Assembly (NCBI GenBank): GCA_030248215.1
Contig: JASANG010003810.1
Span: 372,001 to 436,000, forward strand
Source of the DNA: Enoplolaimus lenunculus
Taxonomy: Eukaryota > Nematoda > Enoplea > Enoplida > Thoracostomopsidae
DNA: 64,000 bases
Direction of reading: 5' to 3'
The notes under the pieces are model-generated. The model saw only the letters and a program-made list of their open reading frames with translations, had not been told where the DNA came from and ran no database searches. Below, piece after piece: positions 1-38,393 of this stretch (position 1 is the stretch's first letter; every line of letters starts with the position of its first letter). A program made the translations under genes and the position numbers.

Positions 1-43
1 CGCAATATCTTGCGTACAGCACATAAGATTTGAGGAGTTAGGG

Positions 44-178
44 TGCTGGACACTGAAGCTTTTTGGCTTCAGGAGCCCGGATATTGAAGCTTTTTGGTTT
101 CACTGGCCCACATACTGAAGCTCTTTGGATATATTGGCCCCGATTGCGAAAGTTTTTGGCTTTAGTGTCCAGTACATT
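44..178. repeat. Short imperfect tandem repeat (ACTGAAGCTTTTTGGCTTC type)
   Basis: About four degenerate units of roughly 33-42 bp. Each carries a core like TGAAGCTTTTTGG followed by CCC-containing spacer. No coding potential was seen. It lies upstream of the first visible zinc-finger exon, probably in an intron. Confidence 0.6.
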
Positions 179-555
179 ATCCCCTCTACAGTTTGTTGGT
201 GTTCGCATGATATTGTGGATGTTGCGTTAGACATTGTTGTGAATTTTAAGTGTTCAGGATCGAGACTGATTATTTATTGTGTATAGTATTGTTGAACCTT
301 GGAAACATGTGAAACTTGTTTAACTGAATCAAGGGTATTACTTTTTGTCTGGGAAGTAAGTAGAATTTCATTTCAAGGGTCTGTATAGATGATGTACGGA
401 TCACGTGTTCTGTCGCTCTTTTGGAAGATCAGTTAAAATCAATTAGATATTTTTTGATAATGGCAAAATATTTTGAAGGGAAAGGCAGAACACAGCCAAT
501 GTACGGGTGTTGTCAGTTACGAATTTGACATGGTATTCCAAGTTGGTTATTTCAG
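179..555. other. Presumed intron 5' of the first zinc-finger exon
   Basis: AT-rich sequence with no recognisable exon. It ends in a good acceptor (TTATTTCAG) directly before the zinc-finger exon. Confidence 0.5.
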
Positions 556-2885
556 CGCAAATCATCTACAACAACATCAACGTGTCCACAAAGGTGAACA
601 ACCGTTTCAATGCGGCGTTTGCAGTCGATCGTTTGCGAATAAAACACAAATGGAGAAACACATGAAAACGCATATGCCTGAACAAAGTAACGGAGCTGGC
701 TCGGCGGCGCAGTATGTGGTTGTATGGGAGCAAGCTGGTTCGGTGCAGGTAAGTCAAAAGGTCGTGGATGGCTTGACATAGAGTTCATTCAAAGGTTGGT
801 TGCTACGCGCATACAAGACATAAAATGTTGGTACATGTTAACTTAATTTGAAAGTGCGATACTTAGAACTTGATTAGTGGGATATAGTTCATTATGATAC
901 TCTTTTTCCAATCTTTATTTTAATGATACCGGATTTTAGGAAGCAGTTGTTGTCTCTGACGGCCTGGCTGGTTCTGCGTCCGCAGGTGCAGCTCTAGCAT
1001 CACCATCGAAAACCGCTCCGATCTCACAAGTGGCCCGTCATCCGACCACTGCCAGTGTGCTCGGAAGCATTCCAGCTGGTCCTGGCAGCGCTACTAGTTC
1101 CCAAACAATAGCAGCGTCAAGTGCTGCCGCACCGAGTACTGTTGTTCATCAGTATCCTGTCACAGCAAATATTGGTGGAACTCCGTTGGGAACCGGAAGA
1201 TCCGGGGCAGTAACTGGATCTCAGCAAGTTGTCTCGTCCTCGTCGTTGATCGTAACCCCGGCTAGCCCAGACAAGAAAACAGCGACGGCAATGCTGGCCG
1301 GTGCAAGGTCCCCTACTGCAGCGTATTTGACGACTACTGTCTCTGGTAATGTTGGTGCTGGCAACGAACAGCAGTTTCAGCAGCGGACTGGAATAGGAAT
1401 TGGTAACAATTTTGGTTGCTGAATCTTGAATTTATATTATTATTGATGACTGCTGAGCTATATACAATTAATTGCAGCAAAATATTGTATTCCATAGAGA
1501 GAATGGCCCATGTAAAGAATGGGGGCGGTACGTTTTTCTGTGGACTAAAAAAGAGTAAGCTTAAGCTTTAGACTATTTTTTTTGCTTGGCCTAGGCTTAG
1601 GCTTAGGTTTAGGAATATGCTTATAATACTGTTTCGCCCCTGTTCTTTACATTGGCCTAAGTCATTTCAATACGAGGTGTGTTTTTTAATTTTCACTGCG
1701 TTCTTTGATCTGTGCGTGAAAACGCAAAAAACGCAAAATCTCTGGTATACACTGTTTATAGATACCAAAGTTCGTCCTGTCCCAATAGCGCCTTCAGTTG
1801 GAATGTTGCCTTCAACTAGCGGAACTGTAACTGCTGGACTGGTGGCAACGGCTGGAAATCAGTCCCAGCAGCAAACGGTTACTCTTGCGCCAGGAGGCAC
1901 AACGATGATCGATGGCCAACCAGTGCAGGTACGGAGGGTAACCTGAAAACGTTGCCAGCACGGGGATGCTGTCCTGATCTATTTTTGATCGGAAAAAATT
2001 TTGGTGCTGCGAGCGCAACGTTAAAACTTAGGATATTACTCAGTCCGAGGAAAATGTCAGTGTGTTGTCGTTAAAGTTTATGTTATAGTGTGAGTCCACA
2101 GTTTGAACTGAGAGTAAAATCAGGTTTGTGTATATGTGGGAAATGCGCGCGTTTGCAAGCATTTTGACACAGCGTAAAATTAATTTTAACTAAAAGGTCT
2201 TTTCTACGAATTTTCATATAGCCTATTGCATAATTTCATGGAATCTTTTGCTCACTTTTCGTGTTTTTTTGTAGTTTGTTGATGAACACGGTAATGTAAT
2301 TGAAAACTTCTCGGGCAACGAACAGTTTGTTGTTTTGGACGAACATCAACTATCTCAACCACAAGGACACGCTGCAGTGGTTGCTTCTACGACTACTAGT
2401 GGAGCGGTCGTATCAACTGGACATACTTCAGGTGCTGTCAGCACAAGTGGTACCGGAGCCTTGATACAAACCGCTGATGGACAGACTGCAGTTATCGGTA
2501 AACGGTTATGAGTCTTTGCGTGTTTGTTTTAAGTGAAATCAAATGGCCAATATGGTTTGAAATTCGGTTTCGTTTGCAGTAGTACTTTTTGCTAGTTGGT
2601 ATTACAGTCACAAACTAGCGAACTCCAGCTAACTTCCTCGGTTGAAAACTTCAGAGGGTCTATCAATAATTGATGATGAAAATGCATCACACGTTTGAGA
2701 TACGGATACAGTTTCCAGTTTAAAATTGTTTCTAAATGTGTTGTGTTATAGATCGCAATACTCTGATGGCGTTAACTGGAGGTCAAGATATCAGCGCTGG
2801 TCCGAACGAAGCAATTTATATTACTGAAGAAGACTTGCAAGCATTGGCTGCACAGCAAGGCGTTGTACTCAGTTATCAGCAGTAG
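556..2885 (+). CDS. C2H2 zinc-finger protein, C-terminal part (5' exons outside the window)
   Basis: Five exons join with consistent phases: 556-748, 940-1402, 1762-1928, 2275-2497 and 2752-2885 (stop TAG). They give 392 visible residues. The first exon starts inside a zinc finger ([13 protein letters not shown] linker). A full C2H2 finger follows, [24 protein letters not shown] by its cysteine and histidine spacing. The remainder is Ala/Ser/Thr/Gly/Gln-rich and probably disordered, with acidic patches near the end ([41 protein letters not shown]). Such tails are typical of activation regions in sequence-specific transcription factors, so a nuclear DNA-binding role is inferred. The upstream exons, which should hold more fingers, are missing, and I do not recognise the orthology group. 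A MITE sits in the third intron. Introns are 191 to about 360 bp. Confidence 0.82.
1505..1657. mobile_element. hAT-like MITE, family 2 (GGCCCATGTAAAGA ends)
   Basis: Imperfect terminal inverted repeats: GGCCCATGTAAAGAATGGGGGCGG at the left, and the reverse complement of CGCCCCTGTTCTTTACATTGGCC at the right. The interior holds CTTAGG-type repeats. It lies in an intron of the zinc-finger gene. No clean target duplication was seen at this copy. Confidence 0.8.
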
Positions 2886-2995
2886 TAATTTTGGTTAATG
2901 CGTTTTCTCATCTGTGTCTCGTTGGATTGTTTTTGTTACTCTCTGATCTTAACCGATGGCGGGGGGCATATTCTAAATTTTTTACATTTTCTGTC

Positions 2996-3001
2996 AATAA
3001 A
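2996..3001 (+). promoter_or_regulatory. Polyadenylation signal AATAAA of the zinc-finger gene
   Basis: AATAAA about 110 nt downstream of the TAG stop, the first such hexamer in the 3' UTR. The position is reasonable for a 3' end near 3015-3030. Assignment by position only. Confidence 0.55.
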
Positions 3002-3830
3002 ACTTAGTCCCGTCTTGTTTCGGGAGCTGGTTCCAGCACCGGCGTCACTGCAAACAGATTTTGGAGAAATGCACTTATTTGATACTGCGCTAAGTAGTAT
3101 CTTAAACTACGTATGTTTTGTCTACATGCGGTAATATATTACTGACCATTTAATTAGATGGTCGTTTTGCAGTTTGTGTTTTTGAGTTTCTATGGTTATT
3201 TTGTAAATTATTAATGTGCAAACGCTATATTCTACTGTTTTTTGGTTGCTAGTATACAAGTTTTCACTGAGAAATTTCAAACCTTGTGGGTTTATTCTGC
3301 CTAACGATTTTTCTGGGAACATCTATAAGTACCGGTTTTTTCAGTTCTGGGGATAGTGTATTAATAGTACTTTTAAAAGTCAAATTTTGGAACTTACGTA
3401 CTGCCCCTTTCAGTAAAATTGATGTAAATAATGATTCAATAATTAAAAAGATCATGATGGCTTGTCACTTAAAGACTTCTAGTATGTGCAACGCCTATTA
3501 CGGAAGCTTTTTAGGTTGTTTTGTTTGCAAATCGTTCAGATATTTTAGGGTCAACGGATTAATGGTTTTAATTTTATTGGAATTTGGTAGAAAGATAATT
3601 TTGATCCGAAACTACAACTTACGAAACCGCACCTATCTTAAAACATTTGAGGTTTTTCTTTGTAATCTAAAACTGTATTGGGTTAGTTTGATGTTATGCA
3701 ACACCTAATTTATTGTACGTAGTAATTCAGGTTTACACTTTAAACTTCTGTACTAATATCGTGAATGTGACTGATAGACGTTGTTTTGATTTTATTATGT
3801 AGCTTTGTGTTTTTAATTGTGAGTTGTTTT
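3002..3830. other. AT-rich intergenic stretch
   Basis: No gene supported. A long open frame at 3286-3708 has no initiation context, splice pattern or recognisable domain, and looks like chance in T-rich DNA. Confidence 0.5.
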
Positions 3831-3994
3831 GACAATGTTATTTTTAGGGGCGTAACAGTAGGTTAAGCGTATTCCTAAGCCTAAGCGTTGCAAAAATATG
3901 TTCCTAAGCCTAAGCAAAAATGTAATCTAGAATCTAAACCTACTCTTGTATAGATCCACCAGAAACCTGGACGCTGCTTAAAGTAACATGGGTC
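3831..3994. mobile_element. hAT-like MITE, family 1 (CATGTTACTTTAAGGGGCG ends)
   Basis: Left end CAATGTTATTTTTAGGGGCGTAAC; right end GACGCTGCTTAAAGTAACATGGGTC, its imperfect inverse. The CCTAAGC-rich interior is shared with the other family 1 copies in this window. Confidence 0.75.
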
Positions 3995-5204
3995 GTTGTG
4001 TCTATGCAATCAGTTTCAGAGGAGTTTCTAGAATTGTGTAATTGAATGCTGAAGCTCCGTAAGTAGAGACAATAATTTGAAACATAGCGTGGCTTAGGAA
4101 TATGTTTGGTATATTGCCCGTGGCGGATCCAAAAATTTGTAAAAAGGGGCGGGGGTTCCGTGATATACCTGAATATGACCCCAATATAAACAAACATTAA
4201 GTATTGTGCACGGTTCCATCGAAATAACGCAAAAACTCAAATCCTCTTCCGGCATCCGAAGACTATAATTCTGTGGTAAACATTATTTCAAATTCCGTTT
4301 CCTGCAATAACTTCAATGTCTGATCCAATAAAATTTTGTTCCTCATGAAGCACTGGTATTTTGCTCTTAGCAATCATGTTTTACTGAATTTTGCGTTATT
4401 TTTAATTAAAATAAAATGATTTGCTGGATATATGAGCGACGTACTTGAAAAAATTTCACAATGATAAATCTTGGTTGCGATAACACTACTGGTTTAGCGG
4501 GAAAATTTATAATTTGGTGGAAAAATTGAAATTTGGCAAGAAAATTCAAATTTTGGCGAGACGTTTTCAACTAGATAAAAGCTAGTGACAAAACGTGACT
4601 CGACTGCCCAGTTATCATGGACCCCGCATTACTTTTTTTACGACAAGGTGCATGTGAACGCTAAATTTGTGATAGTTTCGAGGTGAAGATCCTAAACAGC
4701 AATCTAGGTATCGGAACAGAAATTTGCATTGTAAGTTTAGCGTCCCCCATCTCCCTGGATCCAACCTTGTGCAAACTTTATAAACGTTTATGGTGACGTT
4801 CTAGGCGTTTGTCGTAATTTTTAGGGCAACTGACGAGAAATATCTAAATTTCACGAACAAATACGCCTAAAACGAAATTTCTTGACAAAAATCTAGAAAT
4901 ATGTGCTACAATTAGCAAATTCAACACCTATTCTAGCAAATTCAACACCTATTCTAACAAACAACCTAATTTAACTTTGGTTTTCGGTTTCAGTAACGGA
5001 TCGCGACATTTGGCTTCTGATTCGACTTCGAATTTATCACCTACTATTTCGGCCCGGTCATTAGTTTTTGTTTTATACACATTGATCGCAGCACCTAAAG
5101 ACGTTGGCAACATCCTGTAGTAAAATATACAGGGTGTTCTGTTTATCACCGTTTTACTGATACCTTGCGGACGCAGCCGCCATTCATCGATTTATAAATT
5201 TACT
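3995..5204. other. Intergenic DNA with repeat debris
   Basis: Contains a fragment near 4120-4190 related to the GGCGGATCCAgAAATTT repeat seen elsewhere (25895-25980, 53215-53285, 63190-63320). Simple AAATTTGGC-type duplications lie near 4505-4560, and a direct duplication of AGCAAATTCAACACCTATTCTA lies near 4914-4955. No gene was recognised. Confidence 0.5.
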
Positions 5205-5487
5205 ACGCCGTTTAGCAACGCCTAAGCCTAACTTCGTAAGAACGTGCATATTCCTAAGACTAAGATTACGCCTAAGGCTAATAAAGAAAAGGGGCGTAAC
5301 AGTATTATAAGCATATTTGTTAAAGCCTAAAGCGGAAGTAAGCGTAAGCATGAGCGTAAGAACGTGCATATTCCTAAGACTAAGATTACGCCAAAGGCTA
5401 AAGCAAGAAAAAATTAGTCTAAAGCTTAAACTTACTCTATTGCAGTCCCAGAGAGAAGCGTTCCGCCCCTGATCTTTACATGAACCT
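5205..5487. mobile_element. hAT-like MITE family 2, with an internal duplication
   Basis: A MITE from about 5291 (AGGGGCGTAACAGTATTATAAGC) to ATCTTTACATGAACC. It is preceded by a partial duplicate of its interior: a segment of about 35 bp beginning GTAAGAACGTGCATATTCC occurs both upstream and inside. The interior is CCTAAG-rich. Confidence 0.7.
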
Positions 5488-6042
5488 TCGTCAGTATGAA
5501 ATCAGTATTGAGAGTCGCTCAATTTGGATTTAGAATTGTAATAAACTACTCATTGAAGTTGGAACATTAATGTTAAGGTAAATACTTCGCTAGTGATAAA
5601 TGCAGCGAGAAACTGAAATGGCAAGTTTTGCGCGATATTCCCAAATGTGTAGCCCACATCACTATTTGACCAAGATATTTTTAATTTTCGAACCAATGAA
5701 TGAAGAGGTTCGAAATTCAGCACATTTTCCGCACTTGATTTGTAATAGTTCTATTTCAATTATCAATTTTGAGATTCTCAATTGTAGACTGTCAGTTTAG
5801 GTGTTAACCAGGACTTCAGACCGTTTAGCTAAGCAGCTGGAAAAGCGGGCATACAACGGTGGCTCTAACTGGCGGCTGACAAATATGCAATACCCGACAA
5901 GTTGTACAGAGACTGTGTTTAGCCTAAGGTAGAAACTGAACCGTACAGGCTACGAAAATGACTGCATTAGATTCCATATTTTGGCAGCTGCTGTAATTAC
6001 ACCGCTTTGTTCAATCTGTTTTTTAGTGATTCAAGACGTGTT
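5488..6042. other. Intergenic DNA with a SINE fragment
   Basis: No gene. The segment near 5812-5865 (GACTTCAGACCGTTTAGCTAAGCAGCT) matches the left part of the tRNA-derived repeat at 7533-7775, so it is probably a truncated copy. Confidence 0.45.
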
Positions 6043-6368
6043 TGTGACATGCGGATGCATGGAGGCAAAATGAAACCTCATGTTAATGCTGTGCATCGGT
6101 AAAAACGTTGATGCATATGTAGTGCCTTCATATGCAGAAGCGGTAAAACATGGAAGAACCAAGATACATGTGTATAATGTTGAGGTTGTTATAAGGCATA
6201 AAACAGAAAAACTCAGCAGTGGAGGGTGAGGCGGCGTGGCTCAGTGGATAGCGCGCTGGACTGATAATCTGTCGACCGAGTTCGAAACCCCTGAGAGCGT
6301 CCCTCATTTTCAGCTGCTGAGCACTCAATTAAAAACTGTCGTACCCTAGCTTACCCAACTTATCACAT
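6043..6368 (+). mobile_element. tRNA-derived SINE-like repeat, copy 1
   Basis: A tRNA-like segment at about 6228-6296 has an A box (TGGCTCAGTGGATAGCG), an anticodon-loop-like CTGATAATC and a B box (GAGTTCGAAAC). The acceptor stem does not pair, so it is tRNA-derived and not a tRNA gene. About 180 bp of upstream sequence, beginning ACATGCGGATG, is shared with the second copy at 6466-6794. The pair is a direct duplication, 420 bp apart. Confidence 0.7.
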
Positions 6369-6465
6369 GGTCACCACGACTGGACCGCAATGGCAAATGC
6401 CGCGGTAGAACCAAAAAATACATAAGTTGGCGGTCAAGGGACGACCTTGTAGGAAAACAGGGAGA

Positions 6466-6794
6466 TGTGACATGCGGATGTATGGAGGCAAATAACCTCA
6501 TGCTGATGCCGTACATTGGTGAAATCACTGCTGCATATGTAGTGCCTTCATTTGCAACAGCAGTAAAACATGGAAGAACCATGATACATGTGTATAATGT
6601 TAAGGTTCTTATAAGGCATAAAAACAGAAAAACTCAGCAGTTGAGTGTGAGGCGGCGTCGGTCAGTGGATAGTGCGCTGGACTGATAATCTGTCGACCGA
6701 GTTCGAAACCACCTGAGAGCGTCCCTCATTTTCCGCTGCTGTGAGGACTCAGAATCAAAACTATCGTACCCTAGCCTACCCAACTTATCACAGT
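6466..6794 (+). mobile_element. tRNA-derived SINE-like repeat, copy 2
   Basis: Second copy of the 6043-6368 unit, close to 90 percent identical by eye. It has the same tRNA-like part (A box degraded to TCGGTCAGTGGATAG, B box GAGTTCGAAACC) and the same tail (CCCAACTTATCACA). It lies directly upstream of the PPIP5K start codon at 6907, so it may overlap that promoter region. Confidence 0.7.
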
Positions 6795-6906
6795 GTTTTA
6801 ATGTAATTAATTTGTTAACTGTCAACTCGTTACAAACTTAACTGTCTTGTTATTGTTGCTATAACTTGTTTGATGATATTTGCTCAATCAAATTCCCTTC
6901 ACCGGT

Positions 6907-34615
<27,709 letters not shown>

Positions 34616-35051
34616 ATTCAATGCAACGAAATCTGCAGAAAATACTTAAACTCAATGCATTTATTGCAATTTTTGAATGTTACGCGGTGTATGCGTTTAG
34701 AGCGGTAATTATATCAAGACATGGTGATGGCGGTGGACAAGAGTATGCATCTAGAAATAACATTCTAATGCAATGCGATAGTCAGAAATATTTGTCGATG
34801 GTGCTGCCACAAATGATGTTAAATGAATTGGTTAGTTGTATACCCTTTTCTAAGCGTCAATATCGATGTTTGAGTACATGTAATGTGTGCAAAATATGAG
34901 TGCTGTGATTTGATACTGTGAACATTGTATATATAGTGTGCGGAATGTTATAGTAGGGTATTTAACACTTTCTCACATGAATGTATTCTAGGTCGTGTAA
35001 GTTTTAGGTTACAGCTAACAACCGGTGGAAGGTATTGATCATCACTACATA
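34616..35051. other. PPIP5K 3' UTR and downstream DNA
   Basis: No AATAAA is visible close to the stop. AT-rich sequence without a recognisable gene, so the transcript end cannot be placed. Confidence 0.5.
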
Positions 35052-35235
35052 GGCCCATGTTACTTTAAGGGGCGTAAAGGTTTCTGGTGGGTCTATAGCA
35101 GAGTGGGTTTAGATATTAGATTACATTTTTTGCTTAGGCTTAGGCTTAGGAACACATTTTTGCAACGCTTAGGCTTAGACTTAAGCTTAGTAATACGCTT
35201 AATCTACTGTTACGCCCATAAAGGTAGCATTTACC
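35052..35235. mobile_element. hAT-like MITE family 1 with perfect 8-bp target duplication
   Basis: Left end GGCCCATGTTACTTTAAGGGGCG; right end GTTACGCCCATAAAGGTAGCATTTACC, its decayed inverse. Exact flanking repeats ACTACATA at 35044-35051 and 35236-35243. Interior CTTAGG repeats. Confidence 0.9.
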
Positions 35236-35356
35236 ACTACATACATACCATCACTACTCAGCTGGTGGGAGCTGTGACGTCTTGTGGAGGTTTTGCGTTT
35301 TATGATTCGTTTTTCGGAACTGTTGTGAATTTTTTGGTGTCTCCGTTGACCGTGTG

Positions 35357-35523
35357 GGCCAATATTACTTTTAGAGCCGTATTAACTCTAGACAGCATGT
35401 TGCTATGCCTAAGCGTTGAAGTAGGTGTTAATCCTAAACGTAAGCCCTGCTTAGCCCAAGCAAAAATAGTCTAAAATCAAGTACTACTCCAGTACAGTTG
35501 TGCGAGAAAACGGAACACGCCTA
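35357..35523. mobile_element. Degraded hAT-like MITE family 1
   Basis: Begins GGGCCAATATTACTTTTAGAGCCG. The interior has CCTAAGCGTTG and CTTAGCCCAAGCAAAAATAG. The right end has decayed. Confidence 0.6.
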
Positions 35524-36211
35524 AGAGTGCAACATAAGGCTATCGTTGAAATTGTACAAAACAGTGAAAATCGACTACACAAACCGTTTAGATACAGTGT
35601 AAATTTGTGAAAAAATTTGTTGACTGTTGGTGCATCTGGTATTGGGTTTGTTTATACCTGATTTCGGAACCGTGGTGTGGTGGTATGTAAACGGAAACCA
35701 AACACTTGGGTAGCGTTATGTACGATACCATTCTGGGACCGATATAGGCATTTTCGACAAAATTGGTTGTCAGCTTTTTCAACTTTGGTTTTTGGAAGTA
35801 TGAAATTAGGCGAGTTGTTAGTGTTTAAAAAATTGAAAACTGAAATCAATTTGATTGGCTTAGATTCGTGCCGTTTCAGTTAAAACTCGATTGTATATAT
35901 TGGCTGCAGTTGTATGACGTATTCTAGTCGCTTGGTTGTACAATGTGTTGTGTGATTGGTCACATCTTAGCTATTTGTGTTAAAACTGTAATTTGCTGGA
36001 CCGTAGTCGGCCTAAATGTTGCCAGATCGAACTTGGGGAAGCGGTTTGTTTTGCGGTTTGACCGTGAATCAATAAAAGACTACGGTTAATCTTCAATATT
36101 TCCAAAATATGTAAGTTGCATAAAACAAGTCGCACAGTTTGTTGTTTTTGTACACTTTCCTGCAGATTTAAGATAAAGGCTTAGGTGTGAACTTGCCTTA
36201 GCATTTGGCAT
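35524..36211. other. Intergenic DNA, no gene seen
   Basis: No supported exon. The open frame at 35677-35883 has no recognisable domain or splice structure. Confidence 0.45.
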
Positions 36212-36397
36212 ATGGGCCAATGTAAAGAACAGGGGCGTAACAGTGTTATAACCATATTCCTAAGCATAAGCCTAAGCGTAAGAATGAGCATATTTCTAAG
36301 CCTAACCCAAGCAAAAAATAATCGTCTTAAACTTAAGCTTACTCTATTTTAGTCTCACAGAAAAACGTTGCGCCTCTGTATCTTTACATGGGCCGGC
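36212..36397. mobile_element. hAT-like MITE family 2
   Basis: Ends GGGCCAATGTAAAGAACAGGGGCG and CGCCTCTGTATCTTTACATGGGCC. Interior with CCTAAGC units and the conserved TAAACTTAAGCTTACTCTATT. Confidence 0.85.
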
Positions 36398-36833
36398 ATA
36401 TGTAAGCCTTTTTCTAAACACCTAACCGTAAGCATAATTGTTAGAAGTAGTTCACAAGAGCTAAGTGCTAGAAAGAAGTAGCGAATACTACAAGAACAAA
36501 AGTTGATCAACTCTTATAGCCGGATCTTCTTGAAGGCTACGGCTGTGCTTTTGCTTTGTATAATTCATTTATTTGTTTTTTTATAACAAATTGCTGTTTT
36601 TTATAACGGGTTTGTTTCTATGACACTGTAAAATTTATCATAATATATCATTTTGGTATTTTATACTGCATTTCGTCGGCTGAGTAAATTTTAATTATAG
36701 ATCGTCAATCAATGGTTGAGCAGTTCTTTGTTGGATGCTATTCTTAAAAATAGAACGGGAGACAGTAATGTCTTAGCTAGTGCGAAATTAGAACCGAAGG
36801 CAATGCGAAATGACATAAAACATTGGGGGAAAT

Positions 36834-37098
36834 AGCCAATGTAAAGAACAGGGGCGGAACAGTATTATAAGCATATTCCTAAAGCGTAAGCCTAAGCCTA
36901 AACGTAAGAATGAGCATATTCCTAAGCCTAAAGCCTGAACGTAAGAATGAGCATATTCCTAAGCCTATAGCCTAAACGTAAGAATGAGCATATTCGTAAG
37001 ACTAAGCCAACGCTTAGCAAAAAGATTCGTCTAAAGCATAAGCTTACTCAATTGCAATCCCACAGAAAAACGTTCCGTTCTTGATCTTTACATGGGCT
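36834..37098. mobile_element. hAT-like MITE family 2 with internal tandem expansion
   Basis: Ends GCCAATGTAAAGAACAGGGGCGG and GTTCCGTTCTTGATCTTTACATGGGCT. The segment CGTAAGAATGAGCATATTCC with its CCTAAGCCT lead-in is repeated three times in tandem, making this copy about 100 bp longer than its relatives. Confidence 0.85.
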
Positions 37099-37329
37099 GG
37101 GAAAATTTATGTCGGTTTCACTTTAATCTGGGGCACATCTGCATGTACCACTATAAAATGTAACGTGGTGTGAATTTTGAAACAAAACGTATTTTACCAT
37201 TGTCTGGTGCAAGCGTACGTTGTCAGGGTGGTGCCGGATATCCGTTTCAGGTGAAATCGGTTTCTTTGCCGAGTAGAAATACCCTACAGTTTTTATGTTC
37301 AAAATTAGATTTATGTAGCCGAATTTTTT

Positions 37330-37500
37330 GGCCAATGCAAAGAACAGGGGCGGAACAGTATTATAGGCATATTCCTAAGCCTAAGTGGAACAATGAGCTT
37401 ATCCCAAAAGCCCTAGCCAAGCAAAAAACTAGTCTAAAGCTTAAGCTTACTCTATTCTAGTCCCACAGAAAAATGTTCCGCCCTGATCCTTACATGGGCC
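37330..37500. mobile_element. hAT-like MITE family 2
   Basis: Ends GGCCAATGCAAAGAACAGGGGCGG and CCGCCCTGATCCTTACATGGGCC, with the family interior TCTAAAGCTTAAGCTTACTC. Confidence 0.85.
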
Positions 37501-37799
37501 GAATTTTTTAGTATAAATATGCCGCAATTGTTTGATATGACGTTATATAAATATAATAGCGAAATCCAAAATCTGAAAAACCGCTGTTTTTAGTTTAGAA
37601 TTCTAGAAAATTTAGCGAATATTTGCATGACTGAATTGCATGGTGTAACGGAAACGGATTGTGATCAAAATAACGTTAACGCAAAACGGATATAAAATTA
37701 TGAAACAGTTTCAGAGATGTTTTATTATTTCGGATGAATTTCGTAATTATTATTTCATTTCGAATAGTTGTAGCATTCCTGTACTAACGGAAAATTGTC

Positions 37800-37926
37800 A
37801 GATATATACGTGATACATAACTAATTTTGAGCGTAAAAATAACGGAATTTCCATTCTTTCTATAGGTATATAACAACAACGAACACGGATTTTTGGCGGA
37901 AACGGATATCCGGTTACACCCTGCTG
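37800..37926. mobile_element. Right-end fragment of a CAGGG-family element
   Basis: Ends GGAAACGGATATCCGGTTACACCCTGCTG, matching the GGTTGCACCCTG right terminus of the intact copy at 23147-23488. The left side is not delimited. Confidence 0.45.
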
Positions 37927-37959
37927 AAAAACTAAAATATCGTTGAAACGTTTAAACTT

Positions 37960-38072
37960 CGGCCATTTTTACTTTTAGGACCGTAACTTCAGATTAACCA
38001 TATTCCTAAACCGAAAGTGTAAAAATAATCTTAAACTGTGAGAAAACGGGGCGGCCCTGAAAATAACACGGG
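37960..38072. mobile_element. Short hAT-like MITE family 1 derivative
   Basis: Ends GGCCATTTTTACTTTTAGGACCG and CGGCCCTGAAAATAACACGGGCC, with a shortened CCTAAACCGAAAG interior. Confidence 0.7.
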
Positions 38073-38393
38073 CCTGTTGCATGCTGCAGCTCGTATATAC
38101 AGGCACCTCGTATATTTAGAGCGTATGGGGGGCAGAGGGGGTTTATCCGCTCTGGAAAAATACCCCCTTGAAATTTTTCAACCTTGCCTGTAAGTCAACG
38201 AAAACCTTTGTATGCCCCTCTTGAAAATTTTCAGTCACCCTAGCGAGGTGAGCAGGCACTGGCTACGGGCTTACGACTGTCAGCTTGCTTAGCTATATTT
38301 AACGTTTTAGAAAGTTTTCCGGCTATGGATAATAAGTGAAATTATAACAGGGATGTTAGATTTTACTGTTTAAATTTAGAATTATACAAAATC

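Noticed and set aside
6228-6300. A functional tRNA gene
   Set aside because: A and B boxes are present, but the acceptor stem does not pair and the unit is part of a longer duplicated repeat, so it is a tRNA-derived SINE.
36834-37098. Interstitial telomere (TTAGGC-like repeats)
   Set aside because: CTTAGG/CCTAAG runs are short, degenerate and always inside elements with inverted ends and 8-bp duplications. They are MITE interiors and not telomeric arrays.
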